Shown here: positions 1 to 8,442 of the stretch, one piece after another | How the letters are laid out: every line of letters begins with the position of its first letter | Position numbering within the stretch: position 1 is the stretch's first letter | From: a virus | Virus record (IMG/VR): IMGVR_UViG_3300036780_000119 | Span: 1 to 64,000 of that record | DNA: 64,000 nt | Strand: one strand, 5' to 3' | Position numbers and translations under genes: made by a program | Notes under the pieces: generated by a model | What the model saw: only the letters and a program-made list of their open reading frames with translations | What the model was told of the DNA's origin: nothing | The model's database searches: none

Positions 1-783
1 GCAGCTGCTCAAAACCCCAACCGCCCAGCTTGCGGTGAACGGCGGGAGCCAGCACCCAGACAAACGCCGGGAGGGCGGCCACGGGCCGACGCTGGCCGAC
101 CAGGTGGAGTGCGAGCTCCTGCCGACACCGAACGCGACGGACAGCCAGGGTGGGCCGCGGAAGCTGCCGGAGAGACGGACGAGCGGAGGCAAGGACCACG
201 GGCCGCGGCAGGCCCGGGGCGAGGGAGGCCACTCCGACCTGGCCAGCGCGGCAATGTGGCTGGGCCAGGACCCGGCGCTGCTGCCGACCCCAGATGCGTC
301 GATGGGCACCGGGGGCCGGGTGTCGGCGACGCCGGGGGGGGAACGGGAATCGGGGGCGAAACGGTCGATCCCGCTGTCGGACGCGGTGACGCACTTCCTG
401 CCGACGCCGACGGCGATGGACTCCCATTCCTCCAGCGGCCGGAACCCAGACTGGGGCCACGGGACGACGCTGACGGACGCAGCCCAGTCAACTGGGGAAA
501 CTACGGGCCCGCCATCCGCCGGTGGGAGGCCGTCACCGGGCGGCCAGTTCCCCGGCCAACTGAGCCTGGACGAACTGGAGAACGGCTGAGCCCGCGGTTT
601 GTGGAGTGGCTGATGGGCTTGCCGGACGGCTGGGTCACCGATGTGCCGGGCCTGTCCCGCAACGCCCAGCTGAAAGCGCTCGGCAACGGCTGCGTCCCGC
701 AGCAGGTGGCGTTCGCGCTGCATGTCCTGGCCGGCCGGGTGCACGCGGAACGGGAACGTCAGACGGTACGGAGAACGGCATGA
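1..783 (+). pseudogene. DNA cytosine methyltransferase, C-terminal part, split over two frames
   Basis: The gene enters from the left edge. The first frame (from base 2) holds repeated LLPTPxAxD motifs typical of the long variable C-terminal region of actinophage Dcm-like C5-cytosine methyltransferases. Near 482-490 the similarity to the family's last segment (NWGxYxPAIRRWE, FVEWLMGLPDGWVTD, ALGNGCVPQQ) moves to another frame, which ends at 783. The first frame runs on to 589 and ends in QLSLDELENG, which also looks like a natural C-terminus of this family. It may be a frameshifted gene, programmed frameshifting or two overlapping products. The stop overlaps the next reading frame (ATGA). Confidence 0.6.
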
Positions 784-819
784 CTACCTGCACGCCAGCG
801 AGGGAACGGGGAGGCGCCT

Positions 820-870
820 ATGAATCATCACGCCACGGGCCGTCTGATCGTCCTGGCGGGGAGGATCTGA
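820..870 (+). CDS. possible 16-residue peptide before the replication gene
   Basis: An ATG preceded at good distance by GGGGAGG opens a 16-codon frame whose TGA shares its A with the ATG of the next gene. The spacing suggests translational coupling. No family is recognisable and it may only serve to feed ribosomes into the next gene. Confidence 0.3.
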   Translation: MNHHATGRLIVLAGRI

Positions 871-1658
871 TGCCGTGGGTTACATTCGATGACCAGTACC
901 CGATCCACCGGAAGGTGAGCGGCCTGTCGGATGCGGCGTTCCGCCTGCACACGGCGGCGATTTTCTGGTGTTCCCGGAACCTGACGAACGGGTTTATCCA
1001 GAAAGCCGATCTGGGGGATGTGCGCCCGCAGTTGCGGGCCCCGGGCCGGTTCGCTGCGGAATGTGTCAGCCGGGGAGTCTGGCATGTTTCCGGGTTTGAC
1101 TGCCCATCGCAGACGTGCCCGGCCCCGCGTGACGGGGACGGCTGGGTGGTCCATGACTATCTGGAGTTTCAGGAGACGAAAGTGAATGTGCTCACCCGGC
1201 GTGCCGAGACGGGGGTGAAGAAGTCTTTCGGCGGCAAACTTGGCAACCATATCCGGTGGCATGCGAACCGGGGGATCAGCGATCCCGGGTGCTGGTGGTG
1301 TGGTCACGCCCCGGGCTCGGTCCGATCGGGGAGCGACTCGGACCCCGATCGGACCGAGCGATCGGACTCCGATCGCTCCCCGATCGCCCCTATCCCTATC
1401 CCAGATAGATCTGGGGTTTCTGTAGTCGGATCCCCTGCAGACCGTAACGCGCGAACCGATCCGGATTTGATCAAGGACATTCAGGTGGCAATCCACGACC
1501 GCACCGGGTGGGACATCACCGACACGTGGGCCCGGCGGGTGATCGAGACCATCCTCGGTGGCCGGGCACCGGCCAACCCGGGCGCGTACTGCCGCAAGGC
1601 GATAGCCAGCGAAAACGACCCCCGCACCCGGTTCCTGCCGAACGGGGGCAGGCCGTAA
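870..1658 (+). CDS. replication-initiator-like protein
   Basis: 262 residues starting MPWVTFDDQYPIHRKV. That is the typical N-terminus of actinophage and actinobacterial proteins resembling phage replisome organisers with a winged-helix DNA-binding start. The ATG at 870 has a GGGGAGG ribosome site 6 nt upstream and matches the usual MPW start, so the longer frame from 780 is not preferred. A Cys pair (WWCGH) lies mid-protein, followed by a polar stretch rich in Asp, Arg and Ser (about residues 150-185) and a C-terminal helical domain ending near RFLPNGG. A role in replication initiation is family inference. Confidence 0.6.
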   Translation: MPWVTFDDQYPIHRKVSGLSDAAFRLHTAAIFWCSRNLTNGFIQKADLGDVRPQLRAPGRFAAECVSRGVWHVSGFDCPSQTCPAPRDGDGWVVHDYLEFQETKVNVLTRRAETGVKKSFGGKLGNHIRWHANRGISDPGCWWCGHAPGSVRSGSDSDPDRTERSDSDRSPIAPIPIPDRSGVSVVGSPADRNARTDPDLIKDIQVAIHDRTGWDITDTWARRVIETILGGRAPANPGAYCRKAIASENDPRTRFLPNGGRP

Positions 1659-1952
1659 ATGCCCACGTCAGCGGCGCCACAGTTGCTGGACCTGGCCGAG
1701 GCGATGCGCGGCCAGGTCTGGCGGGACCAGCTCGTGCCGGCGATGGCCGCAGCCAGGCAGCGGGGCTGGTCGTTCGAGCAGGTGGTGCTGTTCACCGCAC
1801 GGTTGCTGGTGCGTCCCGGTGCCACCCCCGCCGAACTCCTGGACGCCGTCCGTGACCCGCTGGACCGGGCACGCCGGCCGGCCCCCGATGTGGCTGTGCG
1901 GGGTGCGGCGCGGGCACGTTCCGCGCTCGAAGATGCCGGGGATGTGCCGTGA
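1659..1952 (+). CDS. hypothetical protein, 97 aa
   Basis: The ATG follows the previous stop directly. The protein is Ala/Arg-rich and probably helical, with no recognised domain. Its stop overlaps the GTG of the next gene, so it belongs to the same early operon. Confidence 0.6.
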   Translation: MPTSAAPQLLDLAEAMRGQVWRDQLVPAMAAARQRGWSFEQVVLFTARLLVRPGATPAELLDAVRDPLDRARRPAPDVAVRGAARARSALEDAGDVP

Positions 1953-2167
1953 ACCCGGCACTTCGGCGTGCGGTTCAGGCGCTGGAAGCTGAACGTCTGG
2001 CACCGCTTCCGCGTGTCTCACGTGCTGTCGCGGTGGATGTTGATGACCTCATCGTGCTGCTGGAGCACGTGCGCCAGCGGACGCCGATGCGGCGGGTGCC
2101 CGCTGAGGTGGCGGACGTTTATGACCGGCTGGACCGGGCTGCCCGGCGGCAGCCGCGGGGAAAATAA
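1949..2167 (+). CDS. hypothetical protein, 72 aa
   Basis: GTG start overlapping the upstream stop (GTGA). Short helical protein with a DVDDLIVLLEHVRQ segment. Function unknown; it is supported by tight packing in the operon and by high third-position GC. Confidence 0.5.
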   Translation: MNPALRRAVQALEAERLAPLPRVSRAVAVDVDDLIVLLEHVRQRTPMRRVPAEVADVYDRLDRAARRQPRGK

Positions 2168-2182
2168 ACGGGGGGTGGCCTG

Positions 2183-2395
2183 GTGAATCGTGACGCTATC
2201 CGTGATGGTGCTGAATTGTTTTACGCCCCGTCGGCGGGGAAAGCGGATACGACGCCGGCGGCGTTGCCGGAGCCGGTGGTCAATGGCGTGCCTGCCGTTG
2301 GTGATGTGCGGGATGTGCTTATCGCGGCCCGGCTGGCTGAGCGGGCGCGGGAAGCGCAGATTGTGGCCGGGCTGACCGGCCCGGCGGAACCGTGA
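2183..2395 (+). CDS. hypothetical protein, 70 aa
   Basis: GTG start with GGGGGTGG just upstream. An acidic then Ala-rich helical protein with no motif I recognise, lying in the same run of small early genes. Confidence 0.5.
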   Translation: MNRDAIRDGAELFYAPSAGKADTTPAALPEPVVNGVPAVGDVRDVLIAARLAERAREAQIVAGLTGPAEP

Positions 2396-2419
2396 ATCAT
2401 GAGAACGGAGGGTAAGGGC

Positions 2420-2716
2420 ATGCAGCAAAAACTGCGGCATAACCACGTGACTGCCGTGATAGCAGATAACTGCCCCGTGTGCCGGGCGCAGTTCCCGGAG
2501 CACTTGCCGGGGACGCCGGGAAAGTTTTGTGAGGTGGGGTGGCTGCCCGCCCGGGAGTGTCATCATTGCCGGGGGCCGGGGTACCGGCAGTGGGTGCCGT
2601 CGCGGTGCCAGACGGTGTGCGCGGGGCCGGGCTGCGTGGTGGTGATCCACCGGGGGGACCGGGCCCGCGCCGATGGGCGTGGCGGGCTGCTGTGTGCGGG
2701 ATGCGGCGAGGACTAG
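2420..2716 (+). CDS. zinc-finger-like small protein
   Basis: 98 residues. The ATG at 2420 is preferred over 2399 because GGAGG lies 8 nt before it. Paired cysteines (CPVC, CHHC, then single Cys and a C-terminal CAGC) suggest two zinc sites. The stop TAG overlaps, on the opposite strand, the stop of the leftward gene that ends at 2713, so the two genes converge exactly. Confidence 0.6.
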   Translation: MQQKLRHNHVTAVIADNCPVCRAQFPEHLPGTPGKFCEVGWLPARECHHCRGPGYRQWVPSRCQTVCAGPGCVVVIHRGDRARADGRGGLLCAGCGED

Positions 2717-3135
2717 GCGGCGGTGGTGCCGTCGTCGCTGGCGTTGCTGTCGGTGAGCTGGCGGCGGATCCAGGTGTGGGAGCGGCCGACGATGGCGGCG
2801 AGTTCGCGGTGGGACAGCCCCATGGCGTAGGCCTCGGCCAGGACGGCCCTCAGATCGTCGTCAGCGGCCTCGGCGGCGGCCCGGATGGTCTCTTCCCGGT
2901 CGCGGTGGCGGGTGGCGCCAGCGGCGGCCAGGCGGCGTGCCTGGTAGCGCCGCAGGTCGGGGTCACCTGCGTCGCCGGTCGTGGTCTCGTCGCCGATCAC
3001 GGGTGGCAGTATCCCATGACATCTTCGGCACGTCCACGTGCCAGTGCCGGAACGGGCTGTTTCCAGATGTGGCACAACTGGTTGACAGGCCGGGGCGGAG
3101 TTGGGAGAGTGTACCGGTCCTGAAATACCCGGCAT
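2713..3135 (-). CDS. helix-turn-helix protein
   Basis: Up to 140 residues. The C-terminal part (about 100-130) contains AMGLSHRELAAIVGRSHTWIR, a good helix-turn-helix of the kind seen in sigma-like and resolvase-type DNA-binding proteins. A CRRC pair lies near residue 36. The true start is uncertain; an internal GTG near 3003 would remove the N-terminal Cys region. It is the only leftward gene among early rightward genes and could be an autonomous regulator. Confidence 0.55.
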   Translation of the reverse strand: MPGISGPVHSPNSAPACQPVVPHLETARSGTGTWTCRRCHGILPPVIGDETTTGDAGDPDLRRYQARRLAAAGATRHRDREETIRAAAEAADDDLRAVLAEAYAMGLSHRELAAIVGRSHTWIRRQLTDSNASDDGTTAA

Positions 3136-3155
3136 CGTTTAAATGAGTCGAACAG

Positions 3156-3545
3156 ATGTGCTATCCGGTACGTGAATTCACCGGCCTGCCACGCCGGCTA
3201 ACCCCCCATGAGATCCCGCAGGAAATGCTCACCTGCGAAGCGTGCAAAACGGCACCGGCCACCCATGTGGTCGTTTATGACTGGCAGGGCCGGCCGTTGC
3301 GGCGGATCAAGGTTTTCCTGTGCCGCCTGTGCGCTGATGACACGCCGGCGCTTCCCGGTGGCCGGTGGATATTCCGGCTGGCAGACGCCACCTACGAAGG
3401 CGGGGGCTGTGGCCGGTCATTACCGGATCCTGGTCACCGGGTCGCGTTCATGGACCGACATCGATGCGATCTGGCAGGCGTTCACGCTCGCCGCCGGCCG
3501 GTGCCCGCCAGAGCATGTGATCACTCTGGTGAATGGGCAGTGTGA
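3156..3545 (+). CDS. zinc-ribbon-like hypothetical protein
   Basis: The first 80 residues look coding, with CEAC and CRLC pairs spaced as a zinc ribbon. The last 45 codons overlap the SLOG gene in another frame, so the natural end may be earlier or a frameshift may have lengthened the frame. There is no clear ribosome site before 3156. Function unknown. Confidence 0.45.
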   Translation: MCYPVREFTGLPRRLTPHEIPQEMLTCEACKTAPATHVVVYDWQGRPLRRIKVFLCRLCADDTPALPGGRWIFRLADATYEGGGCGRSLPDPGHRVAFMDRHRCDLAGVHARRRPVPARACDHSGEWAV

Positions 3546-4032
3546 CCCCATTGACCCGCAATTGGGGGAATACGTGCCGTGGATGCGGGCTGTGCATATG
3601 CCACGCCCGCAGAAATACGCCCTGCCGGGGCTTGACTGGCTCGCCGCGCAGGTCGCCGCCGAATCCGGGTGGCGGCTGGAGTTCCACCCCGCTGCGGCGG
3701 GTTCGGGGCCGCGGGGCCCGATCCTGCGGAACGTGGAGATGGTGCACACCCGCCCGGATGAGTGCCTGGCGTTCGCGGGCGCGTGCACCATCACGGGATG
3801 CCGCAAACCGCCGCGGGGGCTGCGGCATCCCACCCACGGGACACAGCATTGCGGGCTGCTCGCGCACACCACGGGCATCCCCACGACCTGGTGGCCGGGG
3901 CCCGGTCTCGCCGGCTGGTTCACCAGGAAACAGCATCTGACACAAGGAAGGAACAGCCCACCATGCCCACAGCAACTGCCACACGTAGACGGCGTCACCC
4001 TCACCCACCCGGGCGACGGCTTGCTCTGGTAA
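3409..4032 (+). CDS. SLOG-family nucleotide-binding protein (YspA/DUF2493-like)
   Basis: GTG start at 3409 behind AAGGCGGGGG. The N-terminus YRILVTGSRSWTD is the hallmark of the YspA-like SLOG branch, a Rossmann-like fold that binds nucleotide-derived ligands. The C-terminal half adds a Cys/His-rich stretch (residues about 120-160: CTITGC, THGTQHC, LLAHT) that may bind metal. Phage copies of this family sit in early operons as here. The ligand and role are unknown. It overlaps both neighbours. Confidence 0.65.
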   Translation: MAGHYRILVTGSRSWTDIDAIWQAFTLAAGRCPPEHVITLVNGQCDPIDPQLGEYVPWMRAVHMPRPQKYALPGLDWLAAQVAAESGWRLEFHPAAAGSGPRGPILRNVEMVHTRPDECLAFAGACTITGCRKPPRGLRHPTHGTQHCGLLAHTTGIPTTWWPGPGLAGWFTRKQHLTQGRNSPPCPQQLPHVDGVTLTHPGDGLLW

Positions 4033-4457
4033 AAGACGAGCCTGTTGCCGAACTCACCGGCGAAGGGCAGGACTGGCTGCACGCCCTCGATGACGACTAC
4101 CTGTCCTGCCGGATAAAGCACAAGTGGCCCGACTACGACCTGCGGAAGGGCAAACGTCCCCGCGGTGTCAGCTACTTCGCGCAGCCCGATGGCCGCGTCA
4201 CCGAAACCGAAACGTGTTCCCGGTGCGGCAAGCAGCGGTGGCGGCTGTCCAAGATCGGCGGCTACCTCGACCCGCACGCCAACTGGCACTATGAGGACCC
4301 GCCTGGGTTCAAGTCGCCGAAGGGGGCGAACGTCACCAGGAGTACCTGCCGGCTGGAATACGCCCGGCGGGTGGATGAAAGCCCGGTCGGGCAGATGATG
4401 CAGGACATGGCCGCCACCGTCCTGCAGCACCAGGACGGGGGGGTGCTGGCCGGATGA
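3963..4457 (+). CDS. hypothetical protein with a CxxC pair
   Basis: 164 residues. The start at 3963 is set by AAGGAAGG upstream. A basic N-terminus precedes a conserved-looking segment (LSCRIKHKWPDYDL, ETCSRCGKQRW), and the later GANVTRSTCRLEY fits a C-terminal zinc ligand. The stop overlaps the next ATG. Function unknown. Confidence 0.55.
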   Translation: MPTATATRRRRHPHPPGRRLALVKDEPVAELTGEGQDWLHALDDDYLSCRIKHKWPDYDLRKGKRPRGVSYFAQPDGRVTETETCSRCGKQRWRLSKIGGYLDPHANWHYEDPPGFKSPKGANVTRSTCRLEYARRVDESPVGQMMQDMAATVLQHQDGGVLAG

Positions 4458-4714
4458 GGCTGCAGAAACGCGGGGACGAGCCCCGCGAGATACCAGACCG
4501 GGATCTGGAAGACGGCTTCCTCGCCGCCTATGTCGGGCGTGACCCGCTGATGCCGCTGCGGCAGGCGCTCGCGGTGTTCCTGCGGCGCACCGCAGGGGAG
4601 GACGGCCAGAATGCCGTCTGGTGGGACGCCGAGCAGTTTGAGGACTTGTACCGGAAGGTGGTCGCCCGGCTCCGGCTGATCGCCAGCGCCCTGCCCGATG
4701 ACGTCAGCATCTGA
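4454..4714 (+). CDS. hypothetical protein, 86 aa
   Basis: ATGA overlap with the upstream gene and a one-base overlap with the next. A helical protein with WWDAEQFEDLYRKVVARL, looking like a small phage accessory protein. No function assigned. Confidence 0.55.
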   Translation: MRLQKRGDEPREIPDRDLEDGFLAAYVGRDPLMPLRQALAVFLRRTAGEDGQNAVWWDAEQFEDLYRKVVARLRLIASALPDDVSI

Positions 4715-4917
4715 TGTTCGCTGACCCGCCGGTGTTCGTCTGCCCCTGCTGCGGCCAGTGGAGCGCCCACCCAGAGGACGTCCGGGAAGGCTACTGCGGC
4801 CGGTGTCACTGGCAGACCGGCGATCCCGAACTCGGCCCGGCGCACATGGCCGGCCCGTGCACCATGCGTGACAACCAGACAAGGCAAGGAAACACACCAT
4901 GGGTGAACGTCACCTGA
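4714..4917 (+). CDS. small zinc-ribbon protein
   Basis: 67 residues with CPCCGQW and CGRC, the two knuckles of a rubredoxin-like zinc ribbon (residues about 10-32). Its C-terminus overlaps the Lsr2-like gene by 19 bases. Such tiny zinc proteins are common in actinophage early operons; the partner is unknown. Confidence 0.55.
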   Translation: MFADPPVFVCPCCGQWSAHPEDVREGYCGRCHWQTGDPELGPAHMAGPCTMRDNQTRQGNTPWVNVT

Positions 4918-5678
4918 TCCAGTTCTTTGACGACCTGATCAAGTCCCGCACCGGGCAGGAAGTCACCGACGGTGTCTACACCGTCTACTTCTACGTGGAA
5001 GGCCGGTGGTACGCAGCCGATTTCGGCCCGGACAGCCGCGAGGAGTACGGCAAGGCGCTCCTGCCGTTCCGGGAGGTTGCCCGGCCCGTCCGCGGCCCCG
5101 GCCGCGGGAAGAAAGCCAGCGGGCCACCGCCGCTGGGCACGCCGCAGGACACGCCGCCGCAGGCGTCTAAAGCTGCGGGGAAAGCCGCGGTGACCGAACG
5201 CAACGCGCAGATCAAGGCGTGGGCGCTGACCACCGGCCGGTACAGCGAGAACGACATCCCCCGGCATGGCCGCACCCCCGCCGTGATCATCGAGGACTTC
5301 TACAGCAGCAACCCGGACGTGGCCCGGTTGCCCACCCACCAGCCGCCACGCCACCCCGTCCCGGCCGCCAGCGCGGCTGGAGAGCCGGCCAAACCGCAGA
5401 CCGGGGCCAAACCAGGCACCAAGGACACACCCGGCGCGGACCATCCGCTGATGGCCGCGGCAGGGAAACGCAACGCCGACCTGGCCAAGGCGATACGCAA
5501 CTGGGCGCTCGACCCAAAAGGTGGCGGCTGCACGCCAGAAGACTTTCCCGGCTGGTTCCCCACCCGGGAAATACGGGACCGGTGCCTGGCCTGGGCCGAA
5601 AGCAGCCCGGCGAAAGCCCGCAAGGCGCGCCTGGCGGCGGTGGACGGGAAACTGCAGCTGGTGGAGCCAGCCGGGTGA
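4899..5678 (+). CDS. Lsr2-like nucleoid protein with two DNA-binding-type domains
   Basis: 259 residues; Lsr2 of actinobacteria is about 110. Residues 1-65 resemble the Lsr2 dimerisation domain (FDDL, then YEVDF-like strands). After a basic GPGRGKK linker, residues 100-140 resemble the Lsr2 DNA-binding domain (IKAWALTTG, then RHGRTPAVIIEDF, where the AT-hook-like RGR is RHGR). A second, related helical module follows a Pro/Ala/Lys linker (AIRNWALDP, then PTREIRDRCLAW). Lsr2 silences AT-rich foreign DNA, and a phage homologue may counter or mimic host silencing. That role is inference. Confidence 0.7.
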   Translation: MGERHLIQFFDDLIKSRTGQEVTDGVYTVYFYVEGRWYAADFGPDSREEYGKALLPFREVARPVRGPGRGKKASGPPPLGTPQDTPPQASKAAGKAAVTERNAQIKAWALTTGRYSENDIPRHGRTPAVIIEDFYSSNPDVARLPTHQPPRHPVPAASAAGEPAKPQTGAKPGTKDTPGADHPLMAAAGKRNADLAKAIRNWALDPKGGGCTPEDFPGWFPTREIRDRCLAWAESSPAKARKARLAAVDGKLQLVEPAG

Positions 5679-6169
5679 AGCAGCCACCACCGCGGCATGC
5701 CACCCGGCTGGTCACCCCTGCCGAGCCCGTCCGCCCGTGGCTCGGCAACCAGCCCATCCCCATCGATGAGGGGATCGCCGGCCTGATCGGCGAATGCTGG
5801 CGGCAGGGCATCGTCACGGTGTCCTGCTGCCAGCATGGCCTGCTCACCAGCAAAACGGAGATCACGTTCTTCCACCACCGGCACGCCACCCCGTTCATGA
5901 ACGCGGTTCTCCAGCGTGACCTGGCCGGCGCTCCTGATCTCAGCGACGACCTCACCCGGCGGGCCCGGAACTGGCAGGTGACCGGGGAACCCGCGCCCTA
6001 TCCGTGGCGGGACGGCTGGGAATACCAGTCCGCGCCCGAACTCTACCCCGGCGGCACCGGGTGGCTGATCGAGGTCCGGTTCCCTGGCACCGACATCGGT
6101 GAAGTCACCCAGCGGCTCCGCGCCGCCACGGCCAGGGGGGAACCATGCCAGATGCGGATCCCAGCCTGA
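5675..6169 (+). CDS. hypothetical protein, 164 aa
   Basis: GTG overlapping the Lsr2-like stop (GTGA), so translation is probably coupled. Contains VSCCQHGLL and a C-terminal WLIEVRFPGTDI segment. No family recognised. Its immediate coupling to the Lsr2-like gene makes it a candidate partner. Confidence 0.55.
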   Translation: MKQPPPRHATRLVTPAEPVRPWLGNQPIPIDEGIAGLIGECWRQGIVTVSCCQHGLLTSKTEITFFHHRHATPFMNAVLQRDLAGAPDLSDDLTRRARNWQVTGEPAPYPWRDGWEYQSAPELYPGGTGWLIEVRFPGTDIGEVTQRLRAATARGEPCQMRIPA

Positions 6170-6414
6170 CCCCGGAAGAGGTGATCAATCTTGTCCGGCA
6201 GGCGAGCTGCCCCCTCGGCTGGGCACGCTGGCACCCGTGCGTCGAACAGCCCGAGCCCGGCATGCACCTGGGCCGGTTCTGGCACGCCATCGCCATCGGC
6301 CTGCCCCGCAGCATCTACGGCAAGGTGGAAGCCATCGCCGCCCGGTACGCCGGTGGCCGGCCCGTCCGCGGCGACATCATCATCCCCGACCAGGCACTGA
6401 TCGACCTCCTATGA
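6145..6414 (+). CDS. hypothetical protein, 89 aa
   Basis: ATG behind CAGGGGGG. Small soluble protein with single cysteines and a WARWHPCVEQ segment. Coupled at both ends by short overlaps. Unknown function. Confidence 0.55.
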   Translation: MPDADPSLTPEEVINLVRQASCPLGWARWHPCVEQPEPGMHLGRFWHAIAIGLPRSIYGKVEAIAARYAGGRPVRGDIIIPDQALIDLL

Positions 6415-6683
6415 CACCGCGATTCGACTGGGTGATGTTCACCGCCACCCTCCTGTACCCGCCGGTGTGGGCGGCGGTGGTCGTGCGGGTGCTGCTGCCA
6501 GGCTTCTGGCAGGCCCGGCCACCCTGGGTCCGCCGCTGGATGCGGTTCACCTGGATTGTCTACATCGCGATGCTGCTCATCGGCGCGGTCAGCGGCGACA
6601 ACTCGGCTGTCGACGCCGCCACCACCGGGCTTGTCATCCTCTGCATCATCTCGTGGTGGCACCGCAGCGGGCAGCGCACCTGA
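6411..6683 (+). CDS. small membrane protein, three predicted segments
   Basis: ATGA overlap start. Hydrophobic stretches at about residues 8-30, 42-60 and 66-82 suggest three membrane helices. Unknown function; it may be an early inner-membrane protein such as an exclusion factor. Confidence 0.5.
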   Translation: MTPRFDWVMFTATLLYPPVWAAVVVRVLLPGFWQARPPWVRRWMRFTWIVYIAMLLIGAVSGDNSAVDAATTGLVILCIISWWHRSGQRT

Positions 6684-6714
6684 CCTCATACACCGTCAAC
6701 CCCGGGACAGTTAT

Positions 6715-7017
6715 TTGAGTATCACCAGCAACCTCATCGCCATGGCCATCGCCATCCCCGTCGTCCCGTACGTGGCGGCGCTGATCCGGCTGGCCGCCGA
6801 AGGGTGGCCGTCAGCGGGATGGTGGATCGGCGGCTACGCCGCCGGGCTGGTCTTCGCCGCCGCCGCCATACCCGAACGGGCCGGCGCGGTCACCGGGGTT
6901 CTGCTCAGCGCCCTGGCCGTGCTGCTCACCTGCCGGCAGGTGCCGCGGCTGCTTTCCGCCAGGCGAACACCAGCGGAACCGCAGCCACCGCACCCACCCC
7001 ACCACACGCGGCTATGA
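6715..7017 (+). CDS. small membrane protein
   Basis: TTG start with GGGACAG nearby, or the ATG at 6739. Four hydrophobic stretches cover most of the first 80 residues. Its 3' end overlaps the convergent MFS gene by 92 bases, the border between the rightward early genes and the leftward cargo block. Confidence 0.45.
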   Translation: MSITSNLIAMAIAIPVVPYVAALIRLAAEGWPSAGWWIGGYAAGLVFAAAAIPERAGAVTGVLLSALAVLLTCRQVPRLLSARRTPAEPQPPHPPHHTRL

Positions 7018-8152
7018 CCAGCGACGGGTGCACGTGCTGCGCGACCGCCCCGGCGACGATGAACAGCAGTCCCTGCCCGAAGTACATCCCCGCCCCGTAG
7101 GCACCCATGGCCTGGCCACGATGCTCGTCAGGGACGGCGGTTATCAGCGCATTCACTGCCACCGGCTGGTACCCGATGCACAGGCACGAAGCAGTCAGGA
7201 TGATGACCGTGCCGGCCAGGGAGACGGGCAGCAAGAACAGCAGCAGCAGCGCACACGCGCCCATGGCGAGGATGGCGGCATAGCTGGAGGCCCGTTTGCC
7301 CCCGGCGAGCCGGGCGTAGAGGGCCAGCCCAGCGGCGGTAGCGCCGGTGACGGCGGCGAGCAGCCATCCGGCCGTGGGGGCACCCCCGCCGAGCTGGTGA
7401 GCCAGCGGCACGATGACGCCGCCCTCGGTGACGCCATAGAACGCGGCGAGCCACATGAGCAGCATGGCAGTACGTGCCAGCGGGGAGGCGAACACGGCCC
7501 GCAGGCCGGCCAGGAGTTCGGGCCGTTCGGGCCGGGCTGTGCTGTCAGCCGCAGGCCGGGGTTTGACCCCGTATCTGACCAGCAGCGCCGATACCGCGAA
7601 CGTTGCCGCGTCGATCAGCAGCGCCGTCCGCACGCCGGCGACGCCGGCGATCACGCCACCGGCGCCGAACCCCACTAGCTGGGCAACCTGGTAGGTGGTC
7701 TGGGTGATCGCACTGCCGAGCGTGAACCGGTCACCGAGGACTTTCCTGTTCGTCGCCGACCGGGCGTCGAGGAACGGTTCGCTGGCCATGCCGACGGCAA
7801 ACAGCAAGGCGATGAGGACGCCGGGCGGCACGCCGGGGACGGCCATGACCAAGACGAGGATCAGGCAGATGATGTCGCTGCTGATCATGACAAGGTGGCG
7901 TGGGAACCGGTCGGCTACCCAGGACAGGCAAAGACCGGAAACGCCCATGGCCAGGGGAGTGACAGCGAACGCGGCAGCCGACAGCAGCGGGCTGCCGGTA
8001 CGTCCGTACACGAGGACGGCCAGAGCGATCCTCGCGAACTGGTCACCAGTGATCGAGACCAGCTGCCCGGCCCACAAGGCCCGGAATTGGGGTTCGGCGA
8101 ACACCTGCCGGTAAGTGGCCTTCTGGGATGTTGCCGTGTTAACTGCCATCAT
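6926..8152 (-). CDS. MFS transporter
   Basis: 408 residues with about 12 hydrophobic segments and the MFS loop 2-3 signature (WVADRFPRH). N-terminal FAEPQFRALWAGQ is typical of the actinobacterial DHA3-like efflux branch. Probably a proton-driven exporter. Its start overlaps the stop of the winged-helix gene, an arrangement common for regulator-efflux pairs. It looks like host-derived cargo rather than a phage core gene. Confidence 0.8.
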   Translation of the reverse strand: MMAVNTATSQKATYRQVFAEPQFRALWAGQLVSITGDQFARIALAVLVYGRTGSPLLSAAAFAVTPLAMGVSGLCLSWVADRFPRHLVMISSDIICLILVLVMAVPGVPPGVLIALLFAVGMASEPFLDARSATNRKVLGDRFTLGSAITQTTYQVAQLVGFGAGGVIAGVAGVRTALLIDAATFAVSALLVRYGVKPRPAADSTARPERPELLAGLRAVFASPLARTAMLLMWLAAFYGVTEGGVIVPLAHQLGGGAPTAGWLLAAVTGATAAGLALYARLAGGKRASSYAAILAMGACALLLLFLLPVSLAGTVIILTASCLCIGYQPVAVNALITAVPDEHRGQAMGAYGAGMYFGQGLLFIVAGAVAQHVHPSLVIAACGGVGAVAAVPLVFAWRKAAAAPAGR

Positions 8153-8442
8153 TCAGCCTCCGCAACGGCCCGGTTCAGTGCCTCACATCCGGCTGCGGTG
8201 ATGCGGTAGTGGATGGGGTTTATTTTCTGCCCATGCCGGCCACACACCCTTTCGGCCAGGCCGTCGCGGATCAGCCGGGCCGCAGCAGCAGTACACCGCT
8301 TCCGGGAGCATCCAGTCGCCCGGATCAGGTCATGCACGTCACACGGAATACCGTCCCAGTAATGCATCACGGCAAGAACGGCACGGTCACGGCCGGCGAG
8401 TGTGGAAAGGTCAGCCCCTGGGAACAACTCGGCTGCTGTCAT
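8149..8442 (-). CDS. MarR-like winged-helix protein
   Basis: 97 residues. LIRATGCSRKRCTAAAARLIRDGLAERV is a winged-helix recognition region. Coupled to the MFS gene (ATGA), so it is probably its regulator. No clear ribosome site precedes the ATG, and it overlaps the DUF397 gene upstream by 32 bases. Confidence 0.55.
   Translation of the reverse strand: MTAAELFPGADLSTLAGRDRAVLAVMHYWDGIPCDVHDLIRATGCSRKRCTAAAARLIRDGLAERVCGRHGQKINPIHYRITAAGCEALNRAVAEAE

Noticed and set aside
3080-3114. TTGACA promoter upstream of the gene at 3156
   Set aside because: TTGACA is present but no -10-like hexamer occurs at 16-19 bases; left as uncertain.
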